Source: Nocardia bhagyanarayanae
GTDB taxonomy: Bacteria > Actinomycetota > Actinomycetes > Mycobacteriales > Mycobacteriaceae
Direction: 5' to 3'
Assembly: GCF_006716565.1 (NCBI RefSeq)
Contig: NZ_VFPG01000001.1
Location: forward strand, 1,550,001-1,614,000
Length of the DNA stretch: 64,000 nucleotides
In this document: one piece after another, positions 48,401 to 57,616 of the stretch
Layout of the letters: each line of letters opens with the position of its first letter
Numbering within the stretch: the first letter of the stretch is position 1
The notes under the pieces: generated by a model
What the model was told of the DNA's origin: nothing
Database searches by the model: none
The model's input: the letters and a program-made list of their open reading frames with translations, nothing else
Made by a program: the position numbers and the translations under genes

Positions 48401-49024
48401 TTACCGTTCCGCAGGCTGGATCAACACGACGCCCTGGCCTTCCCAGCGCAGCGAGAACGCCTCGCCCGCATCCTGTCCGACCATGGTCCGCCACGAGACA
48501 TCGGTGACGAAGGACTGGTTCAGGTTGCCCTGCGCGGCGACGAACGCGTCCGGATCGACCACCAGCGGATACTGCGGCGACACCTCCAGGTGGATCAGCG
48601 GGCCGCCCGCGGAGAGCAGCGCGACCTGTCCCTGGCCGGTGACGGTGGTGGTGAACAGCCCGGCCCCGGTCGACGCGCCGCGCAAGCCCGCGAAACGCAC
48701 GTCGGTGCGCAGGTTCCCGGCGAAGGCGAGCAGTTGCTGCGATTCCACCTGCAGCGTCTCGCCGTTCAGGTTCACCACCGACACGTGCTGGCCGTTGACC
48801 GCGAAGAAGACCCTGCCGTTGCCTCCGCATTCCATCAGCGACAACTTCTCGCCGGTGGCGCGCCGCTTGAGCCCGGCGAGCACGCCGTCGCCTCCGCCGA
48901 ATCCGGCGGCCTTGAACTGCACGTTTCCTTCGTAGGCGATCATCGACCCGGCGATCGCGCGGACACTCGTTCCGGCGAGATGGGCCTCGACCACCTTCTT
49001 CGACTGTTCGAAAAGTTGTGCCAT
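48401..49024 (-). CDS. AIM24-family protein (first of three)
   Basis: 207 residues; VESQQLLAFAGNLRTDV, LVVDPDAFVAAQGNLNQSF and WEGQGVVLIQPAE are the repeated AIM24 features shared with the next two genes. It heads the trio and is divergent from the double-TerD gene across 181 bp. The trio looks like tandem duplication followed by divergence. Confidence 0.83.
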   Translation of the reverse strand: MAQLFEQSKKVVEAHLAGTSVRAIAGSMIAYEGNVQFKAAGFGGGDGVLAGLKRRATGEKLSLMECGGNGRVFFAVNGQHVSVVNLNGETLQVESQQLLAFAGNLRTDVRFAGLRGASTGAGLFTTTVTGQGQVALLSAGGPLIHLEVSPQYPLVVDPDAFVAAQGNLNQSFVTDVSWRTMVGQDAGEAFSLRWEGQGVVLIQPAER

Positions 49025-49205
49025 CTGGCTGTTTGCCCTGCTGTCGCGTTAATCGGAACATGGGTCGTCGTCACATTCCGCTGCCAGCGGTCACTGTAAC
49101 GGACACGCGCGATTCGCAACGGCCCGCGCGGCGTTTACTTCGGCGGTGGCCGGGCCGTTTCTCGTAGAGTGGCAACCGTACGCACCGACAAGCGAAGGGT
49201 CGACC

Positions 49206-50501
49206 TTGTCCGCAACACTCGCCAAGGGCCAGAACGGCCCGCTGGCCACCAACGATGTGGTGATCTCCGTCCAGCTGTCGGCACCGGCGGACCTGTCCGC
49301 ACTGCTGGTGACCGAGCGGGGCAAGGTCCGCTCGGACGCGGACTTCGTCTTCTTCAACCAGCCCAACGGCCCCGGCGTCAACCTGCAGCCCGCACCCGCG
49401 GGGCAGCCCGCCTCGCTCGCCGTGTCGCTGAACGCGGTGCCCGCCGATATCGACCAGATCCGCGCGGTGATCACCCTCGACGACGCCTCCAGCAATTTCG
49501 GCAGGACCGCGCCGCCGGTGGCCGTCGTCTCCGACGCCGGCGGTAATCCGTTGTACGAGTATCGAATCGACGGGCTCGACACCGAGTCCATCGTGATCGC
49601 GCTCGAGCTGTACCGACGCCAGGGTTCCTGGAAGGTGCGCGCCGTCGGCCAGGGCTACGCCGGTGGATTCGCGGCGCTGGTCACCGATCACGGCGTGACC
49701 GTCGACGAGGCGCCCGCGGCCCAGCAGGCCCCGCCGCAGGCGCCGCCGACGCATCATCCGCAGCAGACGGCCCCGGCCCAGCAGTCGCCGCAGTACGCGT
49801 CCACCGGCTCGTACCCGCCGCCGCCCGGCCCCGGATACGCGCCCCCGGCGGGTGGTGGCTACCCGCCGCCGCCCGCCCCGCCGCAACAGGCCGCGCAGCC
49901 GACGGGCGAGGTGAGCCTGAGCAAGGACCGCCCGGTCAGCCTGCAGAAGGGCCAGCGCGTCACCCTGCGCAAGGAGGGCGGCCAGGCGCTGACCTTCGTG
50001 AAGATGGGTCTGGGCTGGGATCCGGTGCAGACCCGCGGCATGTTCGGCAACCGCACCGTCGACATCGACCTGGACGCCTCGGTGATCATGTTCGCCGACG
50101 GTAACCCGGCCGACTACGCCTACTACGGTCAGCTGTCCTCCAAGGACGGCTCGGTGCGCCATCAGGGCGACAACCTGACCGGCGAGGGCGAGGGCGACGA
50201 CGAGGTCATCCTGGTCGACCTGACCAGGATTCCGGCCCACATCACCTCGCTGGTGTTCATCGTGACCTCCTACAAGGGCCACACCTTCGAGCAGGTGCGC
50301 AACGCGTTCTGCCGCCTCGTCGACGGCTCCAACAACGCCGAGCTGGCCAGGTACACCATGGCGGGCGGCATGCCGTTCACCGCGATGGCGATGGCGAAGG
50401 TGTTCCGCGTCGGCGGCGACTGGAAGATGCAGGCGCTCGGCGAGGGCTTCCAGGCCAAGCATCCGGGCGAGGCGATTCCCCAGCTGGGCCGCTTCCTCTG
50501 A
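49206..50501 (+). CDS. Double TerD-domain protein with proline-rich linker
   Basis: 431 residues. Residues 1-175: TerD-like half lacking the DxDLD calcium residues but ending VRAVGQGYAGGF. 180-245: Pro/Gln/Ala-rich linker. 250-431: canonical TerD domain with IDLDASVIMF and [18 protein letters not shown] start at 49206 is chosen (MSATLAKGQ), with GAAGGG six bases before it; the open frame upstream begins before the RBS. It precedes the second fused TerD gene by 31 bp, so the two are probably one operon. Confidence 0.88.
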   Translation: MSATLAKGQNGPLATNDVVISVQLSAPADLSALLVTERGKVRSDADFVFFNQPNGPGVNLQPAPAGQPASLAVSLNAVPADIDQIRAVITLDDASSNFGRTAPPVAVVSDAGGNPLYEYRIDGLDTESIVIALELYRRQGSWKVRAVGQGYAGGFAALVTDHGVTVDEAPAAQQAPPQAPPTHHPQQTAPAQQSPQYASTGSYPPPPGPGYAPPAGGGYPPPPAPPQQAAQPTGEVSLSKDRPVSLQKGQRVTLRKEGGQALTFVKMGLGWDPVQTRGMFGNRTVDIDLDASVIMFADGNPADYAYYGQLSSKDGSVRHQGDNLTGEGEGDDEVILVDLTRIPAHITSLVFIVTSYKGHTFEQVRNAFCRLVDGSNNAELARYTMAGGMPFTAMAMAKVFRVGGDWKMQALGEGFQAKHPGEAIPQLGRFL

Positions 50502-50532
50502 GGCAGGCTCACCGGCGGTACGCGCGAAGAGC

Positions 50533-52119
50533 ATGGCGGACAACGTGATTCAACTGAAGGCGGGCCAGAACATCCCGCTGACCGGCGACGTGCTGCGATT
50601 CAGTGCGAAAGCTTCTGCGGCGCTGGATGTTTCCGCGCTGGTGGTGGCGGAGAACCTGCGCGTGTTCGACGCGTCGGACTTCGTCTTCTACAACCAGCCG
50701 AGCACCGGCGGCGTCGCGCTGGACGGTGACGAGGTGAGCATCACCCTGGCCGAGGTGCGCGCCGACGCCAAGGCGGTGCTGCTGGTGGTCAGCGCCGATC
50801 CCGCGGCGCCGGGCGCCGGCGAGCTCGGGCCGGTGACCGCGTCGCTCGCCGAGAACGGCACGGTCACAACGGAATTCGCGATCGCGCCCGCGGCGGGCGA
50901 GGCGGCGTTGATCTGTCTCGAGGTCTACCGGCGCGGGGACGCGTGGAAGGTGCGCGCGGTCGGCCAGGGCTACGCGGGCGGGCTGCCGGTGCTGCTGCCC
51001 GCGCACGGCGTCGAGGTGTCCGGTGGGCCGGATGCCGCGGCGCACGCCCCGCATCCCGCGGGCGACCGCGACGCCATCGCCGGGCCGCAGCAGGCCCAGC
51101 ATCCGACCGGCGCGCCCGCGCTGGAGGTGTCGCACGGCCTGGAACGGCTGTGGATGATCTTCGAGGACGCGGCCCGCTCGGCCGCCGCGCTCATCTCGGC
51201 ACGGGACTACGCGGCGAAACGGCTGGACGAGGAACTCTCGGCAGCGGTGTCCGATCCCGCGACCAGGAACACCCCGGTCGCCGAGGCCAAGCGCCAGGAG
51301 GCGCAACGCCGCAGCGACGAACTCGTCGCGGTCGCCGAGGGCAATCACCGGCGCGACAGCGAGCATCTGATGCGCGAGCTCGCCGAGGCAGACCGGTTGC
51401 TGCCGCCCGCGCTGGCCTCTTGGTCGTCACCGGCCTGGGAGGGCCGCGCCAAGCCGAGCGACGGTATCCGACTGGGTGAGCTGTACGCGATCGAACGCGG
51501 GCCGCTGCGCATCCCGTACTGCGTGCCGGTGCCGCTGACCAGGCCGCTGTGGATCGACACCGAACATTCGGCGGCGGTCGTTCCGGTGGTCGGCGCGCTG
51601 CTCGCCCGGCTCCTCGCGTCCGATCCCGGCAGGCGCACCCGCATCGATGCCATCGACCTGACCGGGGCGTTCACCGGACTGCTCGCGCCGCTCGGACCGG
51701 TGCTGAACGGTCCGCCGATCACCGACCACGGCGATATCTCGGCGCGGCTGCAAGCCCTCGTCGACGCCGCGGAGCTGGCCGAGATGGCTTACAACAGCGG
51801 TGCTTTCACACCACCCGCTGAGCACCGGGTGTTGCTCGCGGCCGACTTCCCGCATGGTTACCAGGCCTCCGACGCCCAGCGCATCACGGCGCTGACCCTG
51901 CGCGGCGATCTGATCGGGCTGTCCATCGTGATCGTCGGCAGCGACGAATCGGAATCGCAAGACGGCACCGTCGCGGCACTGTCGCAGGCCTGCCGTCATC
52001 TGCCGACCGTGGCGGACACCCCGCTGTTCGACCCGTGGACCGGCAGCGCCTGGCAGTTGGAGCTCGATCTGTTGCCGCGCGATCCGGACCGGGCGGCGAA
52101 GCTGTTGCGTTCGGAGTAG
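50533..52119 (+). CDS. TerD-domain protein with FtsK-like C-terminal region lacking Walker A
   Basis: 528 residues. 1-165: TerD-like half of the same type as in the preceding gene (VRAVGQGYAGGL), without calcium ligands. 195-290: helical region. 300-525: a segment whose layout recalls the FtsK/SpoIIIE-type core (RTRIDAIDLTGAFTGLLAPL; VLLAADFPHGYQASDAQRIT; LRGDLIGLSIVIVGS), but with no GKT/S P-loop where one would be expected. So it may be a structural or nucleotide-free descendant. This reading is pattern-based and should be taken as tentative. Confidence 0.7.
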   Translation: MADNVIQLKAGQNIPLTGDVLRFSAKASAALDVSALVVAENLRVFDASDFVFYNQPSTGGVALDGDEVSITLAEVRADAKAVLLVVSADPAAPGAGELGPVTASLAENGTVTTEFAIAPAAGEAALICLEVYRRGDAWKVRAVGQGYAGGLPVLLPAHGVEVSGGPDAAAHAPHPAGDRDAIAGPQQAQHPTGAPALEVSHGLERLWMIFEDAARSAAALISARDYAAKRLDEELSAAVSDPATRNTPVAEAKRQEAQRRSDELVAVAEGNHRRDSEHLMRELAEADRLLPPALASWSSPAWEGRAKPSDGIRLGELYAIERGPLRIPYCVPVPLTRPLWIDTEHSAAVVPVVGALLARLLASDPGRRTRIDAIDLTGAFTGLLAPLGPVLNGPPITDHGDISARLQALVDAAELAEMAYNSGAFTPPAEHRVLLAADFPHGYQASDAQRITALTLRGDLIGLSIVIVGSDESESQDGTVAALSQACRHLPTVADTPLFDPWTGSAWQLELDLLPRDPDRAAKLLRSE

Positions 52120-52197
52120 AGCACGACCGGTTGCGCCGCGGCGCTCGGAAGTGGTCGCTCCAGGCCAGGCGGTCGGCGGCAGGTGGTGCGGTGCCGG

Positions 52198-53931
52198 TCA
52201 GCCGGTGCGGGCGAGAACCCGCTTGGGGCGCAACGGTTCCGGCAGCCAGGGGAGCAGCGGGTCGGCGGTGCGGTCGACGACGCCGCCCGCCGGGTCGTCG
52301 ACGAAATCGCGGCGCACCAAGTCCTCGCCCGGCCGATAGATCTGCCAGACGATCAGCGCGCAGAGCCCGAGCACCGCGAGATCGCGCACGAGGACGGTGC
52401 CGGTGAACCACTGCTCGGGCAGGCCCTTGCGGTCGAGGCCGAGGTAGTAGAACATGCGCGGCGCCCAGACGAGCGCGTCGATCGTCATCCAGGCCAACAG
52501 GATTCGGCGGTGCGGCAGCGCGAGCACGGCGAGCGGCACCAGCCACAGCGAATACTGCGGGCTCCACACCTTGTTGGTGAGCAGGAAGGCCGCGACCACG
52601 AGGAAGCAGAGCTGAGCGAGGCGCGGGCGGCGCGGCGCCGTCAGCGCGATATACGCGATCGCGGCGCAGGCGAGCACGAACAGCAGCAGCGAGACCGCGT
52701 TCAGCACGGTCGGCGCCTCGCCGTGGTTCAGTTCGCCGTCGAACCCGGTCCAGCCGGTGAACGAGGTGATCACGTTGTAGATGGAGTCCGGGTCGGCGTG
52801 CCTGGTGGTGTTGAGCCGGAAGAACTCGCGCCAGCCGTTCGGATACAGCACCGCGATCGGCAGATTCACCGCCAGCCAGGTGCCCGCCGCGGCCACCACC
52901 GCCACGATGGCCGCGCCGAGCGGACGGAAGCCGAAGAACTGGATGCGGTACGGGGTTTCGCGCACCCAGGTCAGCGCGGCGTGCCAGCCGTCGATATCGC
53001 GCATCCGCAGCCCGAGCCGGGCGCTCGGCACCCGGTGCATCGGATCGACCCGCAGGCACAGCACCACGATCGGGCCGAGCAGCAGCAGCGGATACAGCTT
53101 CGCCGCGCCGCCGAGCCCGAGCAGCACACCGGCGAGCACCGGCCTGCGCCGGGCCCAGGCCAGCAGACCGGTGGCGGCGAACGCGGTCGCGAGCGCGTCG
53201 AAGTTGGTGAACGCGTGCACGATCACCAGCGGCGAGCACGCGATGAGCGCCGCGTCCCAGATCCGGCGGCCGGCGAGCAGCGCCGAGGCCCACACGGTGA
53301 CCAGCCAGCCGATGGCGAGGCCGAACGCGACGACATTGAAGTAGATGACCACCTGCAGCGCGCCGGGCAGCGGCAGCGCGTCCCAGGTCTTCGCGATCTG
53401 CATGGACACGTACTGGTACAGGCCCGAGAGCACCGGGTATTCCATGTAGCGCGTCTCGCGCCCGCCGTCGGGCGTCTGCTCGACCCAGGCCTTCTTGTAC
53501 GGGAACGCGCCCTCGTCCAGGCGTTCGGCGCCGTACAGCGGCACCGTGTCCGAGTAGCACATCGCCACGTATTGGCGGCCGTTGTTCCAGTCCAGCGTCA
53601 GCGTGCCGTCGCCCGCGTCGGTCTGCTGGATGCAGCCCGCCTTGGTCGCCCAGCCCAGCGCCAGGAAGATCACCGTGCAGGCGAAGATCACCCGCAGCGG
53701 TGTCCAGAAGCGGACCCGGCCGATCAGCGCGTGATCGCCCACCGGCCCGCCGACGACGGTGCTCAGCTGCGCGGCCAGGGAATCGTTGCGGCTCGGGCGA
53801 TCCCGCGCGTCGGCCGAGCGCAGATCCGGTGCGAGCGGCGCGGGCGCCGCGTAATGTGTCCCGCCACCAGAGCCCCCGCCGGAGCGCGCGGCCTCTCCCG
53901 TCCGCACGTCCACCACTTGCTGATCGGTCAC
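52198..53931 (-). CDS. GT87 family mannosyltransferase-like membrane protein (Rv0051-like)
   Basis: 577 residues with about ten or more helices. The periplasmic loop has CYSDTVPLYGAERLDEG and the acidic MEYPVLSGLYQYV; LLGLGGAAKLYPLLLLGP and KVWSPQYSLWLVPLAVL are the family's later motifs. A basic, proline-rich N-terminal region (about 80 residues) precedes the first helix. By position next to ponA1 it corresponds to Mycobacterium Rv0051. Probably uses polyprenyl-phosphomannose for envelope lipoglycan assembly. Confidence 0.88.
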   Translation of the reverse strand: MTDQQVVDVRTGEAARSGGGSGGGTHYAAPAPLAPDLRSADARDRPSRNDSLAAQLSTVVGGPVGDHALIGRVRFWTPLRVIFACTVIFLALGWATKAGCIQQTDAGDGTLTLDWNNGRQYVAMCYSDTVPLYGAERLDEGAFPYKKAWVEQTPDGGRETRYMEYPVLSGLYQYVSMQIAKTWDALPLPGALQVVIYFNVVAFGLAIGWLVTVWASALLAGRRIWDAALIACSPLVIVHAFTNFDALATAFAATGLLAWARRRPVLAGVLLGLGGAAKLYPLLLLGPIVVLCLRVDPMHRVPSARLGLRMRDIDGWHAALTWVRETPYRIQFFGFRPLGAAIVAVVAAAGTWLAVNLPIAVLYPNGWREFFRLNTTRHADPDSIYNVITSFTGWTGFDGELNHGEAPTVLNAVSLLLFVLACAAIAYIALTAPRRPRLAQLCFLVVAAFLLTNKVWSPQYSLWLVPLAVLALPHRRILLAWMTIDALVWAPRMFYYLGLDRKGLPEQWFTGTVLVRDLAVLGLCALIVWQIYRPGEDLVRRDFVDDPAGGVVDRTADPLLPWLPEPLRPKRVLARTG

Positions 53932-53977
53932 GGAACCCGAGCCTAATAGGTCCGCCCGAACCGACCCCGAGCACAGG

Positions 53978-54012
53978 CCCGCCCCGGGCGGTAGGTCACC
54001 ACCCGGGGCGGG
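53978..54012 (-). terminator. Terminator after ponA1
   Basis: A 15-bp stem (CCCGCCCCGGGCGGT with ACCACCCGGGGCGGG, one G-U) closed by a 5-nt loop, 50 bp after the ponA1 stop and before the GT87 start. Confidence 0.75.
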
Positions 54013-54062
54013 AATGTCGTGGTCGTGCGCGGGCTGCCGGCCGACTCGGTCGGCCGCGTCGA

Positions 54063-56939
54063 TCAGCGACTGCGCGTCGGCTGCGTGCTGTTCGACCCTT
54101 CTTCGTCGCCGCTGTCGCCCGCTCCGCCGCCGCCGTTTCCGGTTCCGCCCGGACGCGGCGAGCCCGTTTGCGTGGGCGAGCCGCCGCCGGTCGGGGCGAC
54201 CGGCTGGCCGGGCAGCGGGCCCGGGTCCTGCTCACGCTGCTGCGGACGCTGCTGCGGCTGCGGGTTGGGCTGCACGCCGGGGACCGGGATGGTGATGCCG
54301 GGCAGGATCTCCACCTGGGTCGGCGCGATCACCACCGGCGGCACCGGCGCGTCGACGGTCGACGGCGGGGTGTACGGCGCGGTCCACTCCGGGACACCCG
54401 CCTGCCCCTTGATCGGCGCGGGCTTCGGGAAGGTCTCGGTCGGCGTGCCCTGCAGCGCGCCGTCCATGGTCGCCTTCCAGATGTCCGACGGCAGACCCGA
54501 GCCGTAGATCATCGCGCCGCCGTAGTTGCGCAGCGGCGAGTTGTCGACGCTGCCGACCCACACGGCGGTGGACAACGACGGCGTGTAGCCGACCATCCAG
54601 GTGTCCTTGTTCTCGCCGGTGTCGCCGAGCTGGGCGGTACCGGTCTTGGCCGCCGACTCGCGACCGCCGGCAAGTTGGTGGTTGCGCGAGTATTGCGCGA
54701 TCGGCTTCATCGCCGCGGTCACGTTGTCTGCGACGGCGGCCGAGACGCGCTGTTCACCCGCGACATCGCCGCGATCGAGCAGCACCTGCCCGTCGGCGGT
54801 CACCACCCGCTGCACGAAGTGCGGCTGGTGGTACACGCCGGAGGCGGCCAGCGTGGCGTACGCGGAGGCCATGTCGAGCGGACGGGCCTGGTACTGGCCG
54901 AGCACGATGCCGTTGTTCGGGCCGGAGCCGTCCGGCTCGGACAGGGTCTTGCCGACGCCCGGCAGCTCCTTCGGGATACCGAGCTTGTGGCCCATGTCCG
55001 CGATCTTCTGCGGGCCGTTGCCCATGTCCAGCTGCATCCGATAGAAGCTGGTGTTCAGCGAACGCTTCAGCGACTCGGCGATGGTGCACATGCCGCAGGA
55101 CTCGCCCTCCACGTTGGTGATCTTGATGCCGTTCACCGTCAGCGGCGAGCTGTCGTACATCTGCGAGAGCGGAATGCCCTGCTCGAGGTTCGCGGCCAGG
55201 CCGACCACCTTGAACGAGGAACCGGTCTGCAGCGGCGCGTTGGCGAAGTCGTAGCCCTGGCCGTCGGTGCCGCCGTAGTAGGCGCGCACCGCGCCGGTGC
55301 GCGGATCGATCGACACCACCGCGGTCCGCAGCTGCTCGGGCTCGCCCTGCATCTTGCTCGTCGCGGCGTCGACCGCGGCCTGCTGGGCCTTCGGATCGAT
55401 GGTCGTGGTGATCTGCAGACCCGCGGTGTTGAGCTGCTGTTCGCTGATGCCCGCCTCCGAGAGCTCCTCGAGCACTCGGGTCTTGATAAGGCCCTCGGGT
55501 CCGGAATCCAGCGTCTTGTCCTGGGTCTGCGCCACGGGGGTCACCTGCGGGTACTGCATGCCCTGCCGGTCGGCGGGCTTCAGGTTGCCGCCGTCGACCA
55601 TGCCGTCGAGCACGTAGTTCCAGCGCGTCTTGGCGCCCTCCGGGTTCTTCTCCGGATCGAGCAGCGACGGCAGCTGGATGGTGGCGGCGAGCACCGCGCC
55701 CTCGGCGACGGTGAGATCCTGGACCGGCTTGCTGAAGTAGGCCTTGGACGCCGCATCGATGCCGTACGCGCCACGACCGAAGTAGATGGTGTTCAGGTAG
55801 GCGGCGAGGATCTCGTCCTTGCTCCACTGCCGCGCCATCTTCGCCGAGATGACCAGCTCGTGCATCTTTCGGGTGAGCGAGCGTTCGTCACCGACCAGCG
55901 CGTTCTTCACGTACTGCTGGGTGATCGTCGAACCACCGCCCGCGCTCTCCTTGCCCAGGATGTTGTCGCGGGCCGCGCGCACGAAACCGGAGATGGAGAA
56001 GCCGGGGTTGGTGTAGAAGTCCCGGTCCTCGGCCGCGATGACGGCGTTGCGCACGTGCGGCGGGATCTGCTCGATGGTCACGTCGGTGCGGTTGCCCTGC
56101 GGCGGAACCACCTTGCTCAGCACCGTGCTGCCGTCGCTGGCGTAGATCATCGCGACCTGATTGGTCTTGAGATCGCCGGGCTGCGGCACCGACACCGTGG
56201 TGTAGGCGACGAGGAAGACGGCACTCGGCACCACGATGGCGAGCGCCATGCAGACGTAGAGAGTCCGGCGGATCAGCTTCCACGGAATCCGCTTCGCACC
56301 GGGACGCCTTCCCGCCCCACCGGAACCACCGTCACCGCCGCCGTTGCGGCGCGGCGGCGGACCCGAGGGCGGCTGACCCGACTGGGCGCGGCGCTCCCCG
56401 GTGACGGGACCGTTCGGACGACGATCGCGATCGATCGCGGGCCGCTGGCCGGTGTTCGGCCGCGCGCCGCCCGCGGGACGGACGGCGGCGCTCGGACCGG
56501 ACCGCCGGTCGCGCTCGGCGACCGCCTCGCTCAGCGAGCTGGGCCGGGGCGCGCCCTGCGGATTCTGGCCGGGCCGTTGAATGCGCTGGGTCGCGCCCGC
56601 GGCGCCACCGGGCGGCTGCGGACGACCCTCCGGCGGACGGCCCTGCGGGGGACGACCTTGCGGGGGACGACCTTGCGGCGGCGGGCCCGGACGGTGCGGC
56701 GGCTGCGGACCGCGCCCACCACCCACGGGGCCACCCTGCGGACCGCGCGGACCGCCCTGCGGGCCACCCTGGCGCGGACCACCCGGGGGCGGCAGCGGAC
56801 GGAAACCGGGAGGTGGCGCTTGGCGCTGGCCTGGTGACGGGTTCGGAGCCGGTTGTGAACTTCGCTGAGTACGGCCGCCGTGCGGTTCATCGCCGTAGGG
56901 GGAAGTCTCGTAAGGCGAATTCACTGACAAGATCTCCAT
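54063..56939 (-). CDS. ponA1: Class A penicillin-binding protein PonA1
   Basis: 958 residues, bifunctional. A long proline/glycine-rich cytoplasmic region (1-215), one membrane helix (about 227-247), the GT51 glycosyltransferase domain with AAEDRDFYTNPGF (catalytic Glu304), then the transpeptidase domain with SSFK (Ser574), SLN (627-629) and KTG (765-767). A Pro/Gly-rich tail follows (about 825-958). It polymerises and crosslinks peptidoglycan at the cell pole. Start at ATG 56939. Its neighbours match the mycobacterial ponA1 locus. Confidence 0.95.
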   Translation of the reverse strand: MEILSVNSPYETSPYGDEPHGGRTQRSSQPAPNPSPGQRQAPPPGFRPLPPPGGPRQGGPQGGPRGPQGGPVGGGRGPQPPHRPGPPPQGRPPQGRPPQGRPPEGRPQPPGGAAGATQRIQRPGQNPQGAPRPSSLSEAVAERDRRSGPSAAVRPAGGARPNTGQRPAIDRDRRPNGPVTGERRAQSGQPPSGPPPRRNGGGDGGSGGAGRRPGAKRIPWKLIRRTLYVCMALAIVVPSAVFLVAYTTVSVPQPGDLKTNQVAMIYASDGSTVLSKVVPPQGNRTDVTIEQIPPHVRNAVIAAEDRDFYTNPGFSISGFVRAARDNILGKESAGGGSTITQQYVKNALVGDERSLTRKMHELVISAKMARQWSKDEILAAYLNTIYFGRGAYGIDAASKAYFSKPVQDLTVAEGAVLAATIQLPSLLDPEKNPEGAKTRWNYVLDGMVDGGNLKPADRQGMQYPQVTPVAQTQDKTLDSGPEGLIKTRVLEELSEAGISEQQLNTAGLQITTTIDPKAQQAAVDAATSKMQGEPEQLRTAVVSIDPRTGAVRAYYGGTDGQGYDFANAPLQTGSSFKVVGLAANLEQGIPLSQMYDSSPLTVNGIKITNVEGESCGMCTIAESLKRSLNTSFYRMQLDMGNGPQKIADMGHKLGIPKELPGVGKTLSEPDGSGPNNGIVLGQYQARPLDMASAYATLAASGVYHQPHFVQRVVTADGQVLLDRGDVAGEQRVSAAVADNVTAAMKPIAQYSRNHQLAGGRESAAKTGTAQLGDTGENKDTWMVGYTPSLSTAVWVGSVDNSPLRNYGGAMIYGSGLPSDIWKATMDGALQGTPTETFPKPAPIKGQAGVPEWTAPYTPPSTVDAPVPPVVIAPTQVEILPGITIPVPGVQPNPQPQQRPQQREQDPGPLPGQPVAPTGGGSPTQTGSPRPGGTGNGGGGAGDSGDEEGSNSTQPTRSR

Positions 56940-57036
56940 AACTCGTATCGGTCAGGCTGGCTCGGTGCGGTCACGGGCACCGCAGCGGACACGTGTGGGC
57001 TCCGCGTGTCACCCGACTGGCAGATGACCAGGCACA

Positions 57037-57456
57037 TCACTCGGCGGCGGTACGTCGGTTCGCTCGGGTACCCGTACGGCGACGCGTGGGCGCCGGGGCG
57101 TTGCCGAGCACGTACGACTGCACCAGATGATTCCAGCTGCAGCTCCGGCATACCTCGACGACATGAACCGAGAACTCCTCGCGAGTCTCGGCGAGGCGCG
57201 TGAGCTCCTCGGGTGTGCGAGCCGAACCAGCCACCGGTCCTAGGCCGTCGCCGTAGACCCAGGATACGAGGGTGAGCTGTTCTTTCCGGCAGATAGGGCA
57301 CGTGACCTCGCTCCCCCGACCGTGGAACTTCGCCGCACGCAGTAGATAGGGATTTGCATCACACACCTCGGCGACATCGACCCGGCCCGCATAGACGTCA
57401 GCCAGCAGCGACCGGCGCCGGAGCGCATAGTCGACCACCTGCCGCTGAATTCGCAC
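57037..57456 (-). CDS. DUF5318 zinc-ribbon protein (Rv0049-like)
   Basis: 139 residues. It begins VRIQRQVVDYALRRRSLLAD and contains a zinc-ribbon made of CPIC and CRSC, with the conserved WNHLVQSYVLG after it. DUF5318 is a single-copy mycobacterial and nocardial protein of unknown function encoded just upstream of ponA1, as here (97 bp). The GTG at 57456 is chosen since the preceding Arg/Pro-rich codons look untranslated. Confidence 0.85.
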   Translation of the reverse strand: MRIQRQVVDYALRRRSLLADVYAGRVDVAEVCDANPYLLRAAKFHGRGSEVTCPICRKEQLTLVSWVYGDGLGPVAGSARTPEELTRLAETREEFSVHVVEVCRSCSWNHLVQSYVLGNAPAPTRRRTGTRANRRTAAE

Positions 57457-57616
57457 GCCAACCAGAGTAGCGGGGCGCGGGCGAGGACGCCTCGGTCTGT
57501 GCGGCTTCCCGCGCCCTCTCATGCCGTCCGCCGATGCGGTGCACCGCCTGTCGCCGGTCCGAATTCGGCCGGTGGAACGGGGCGCGGCGGGGGTCGGAGC
57601 CGTCTACGATTCGGTG

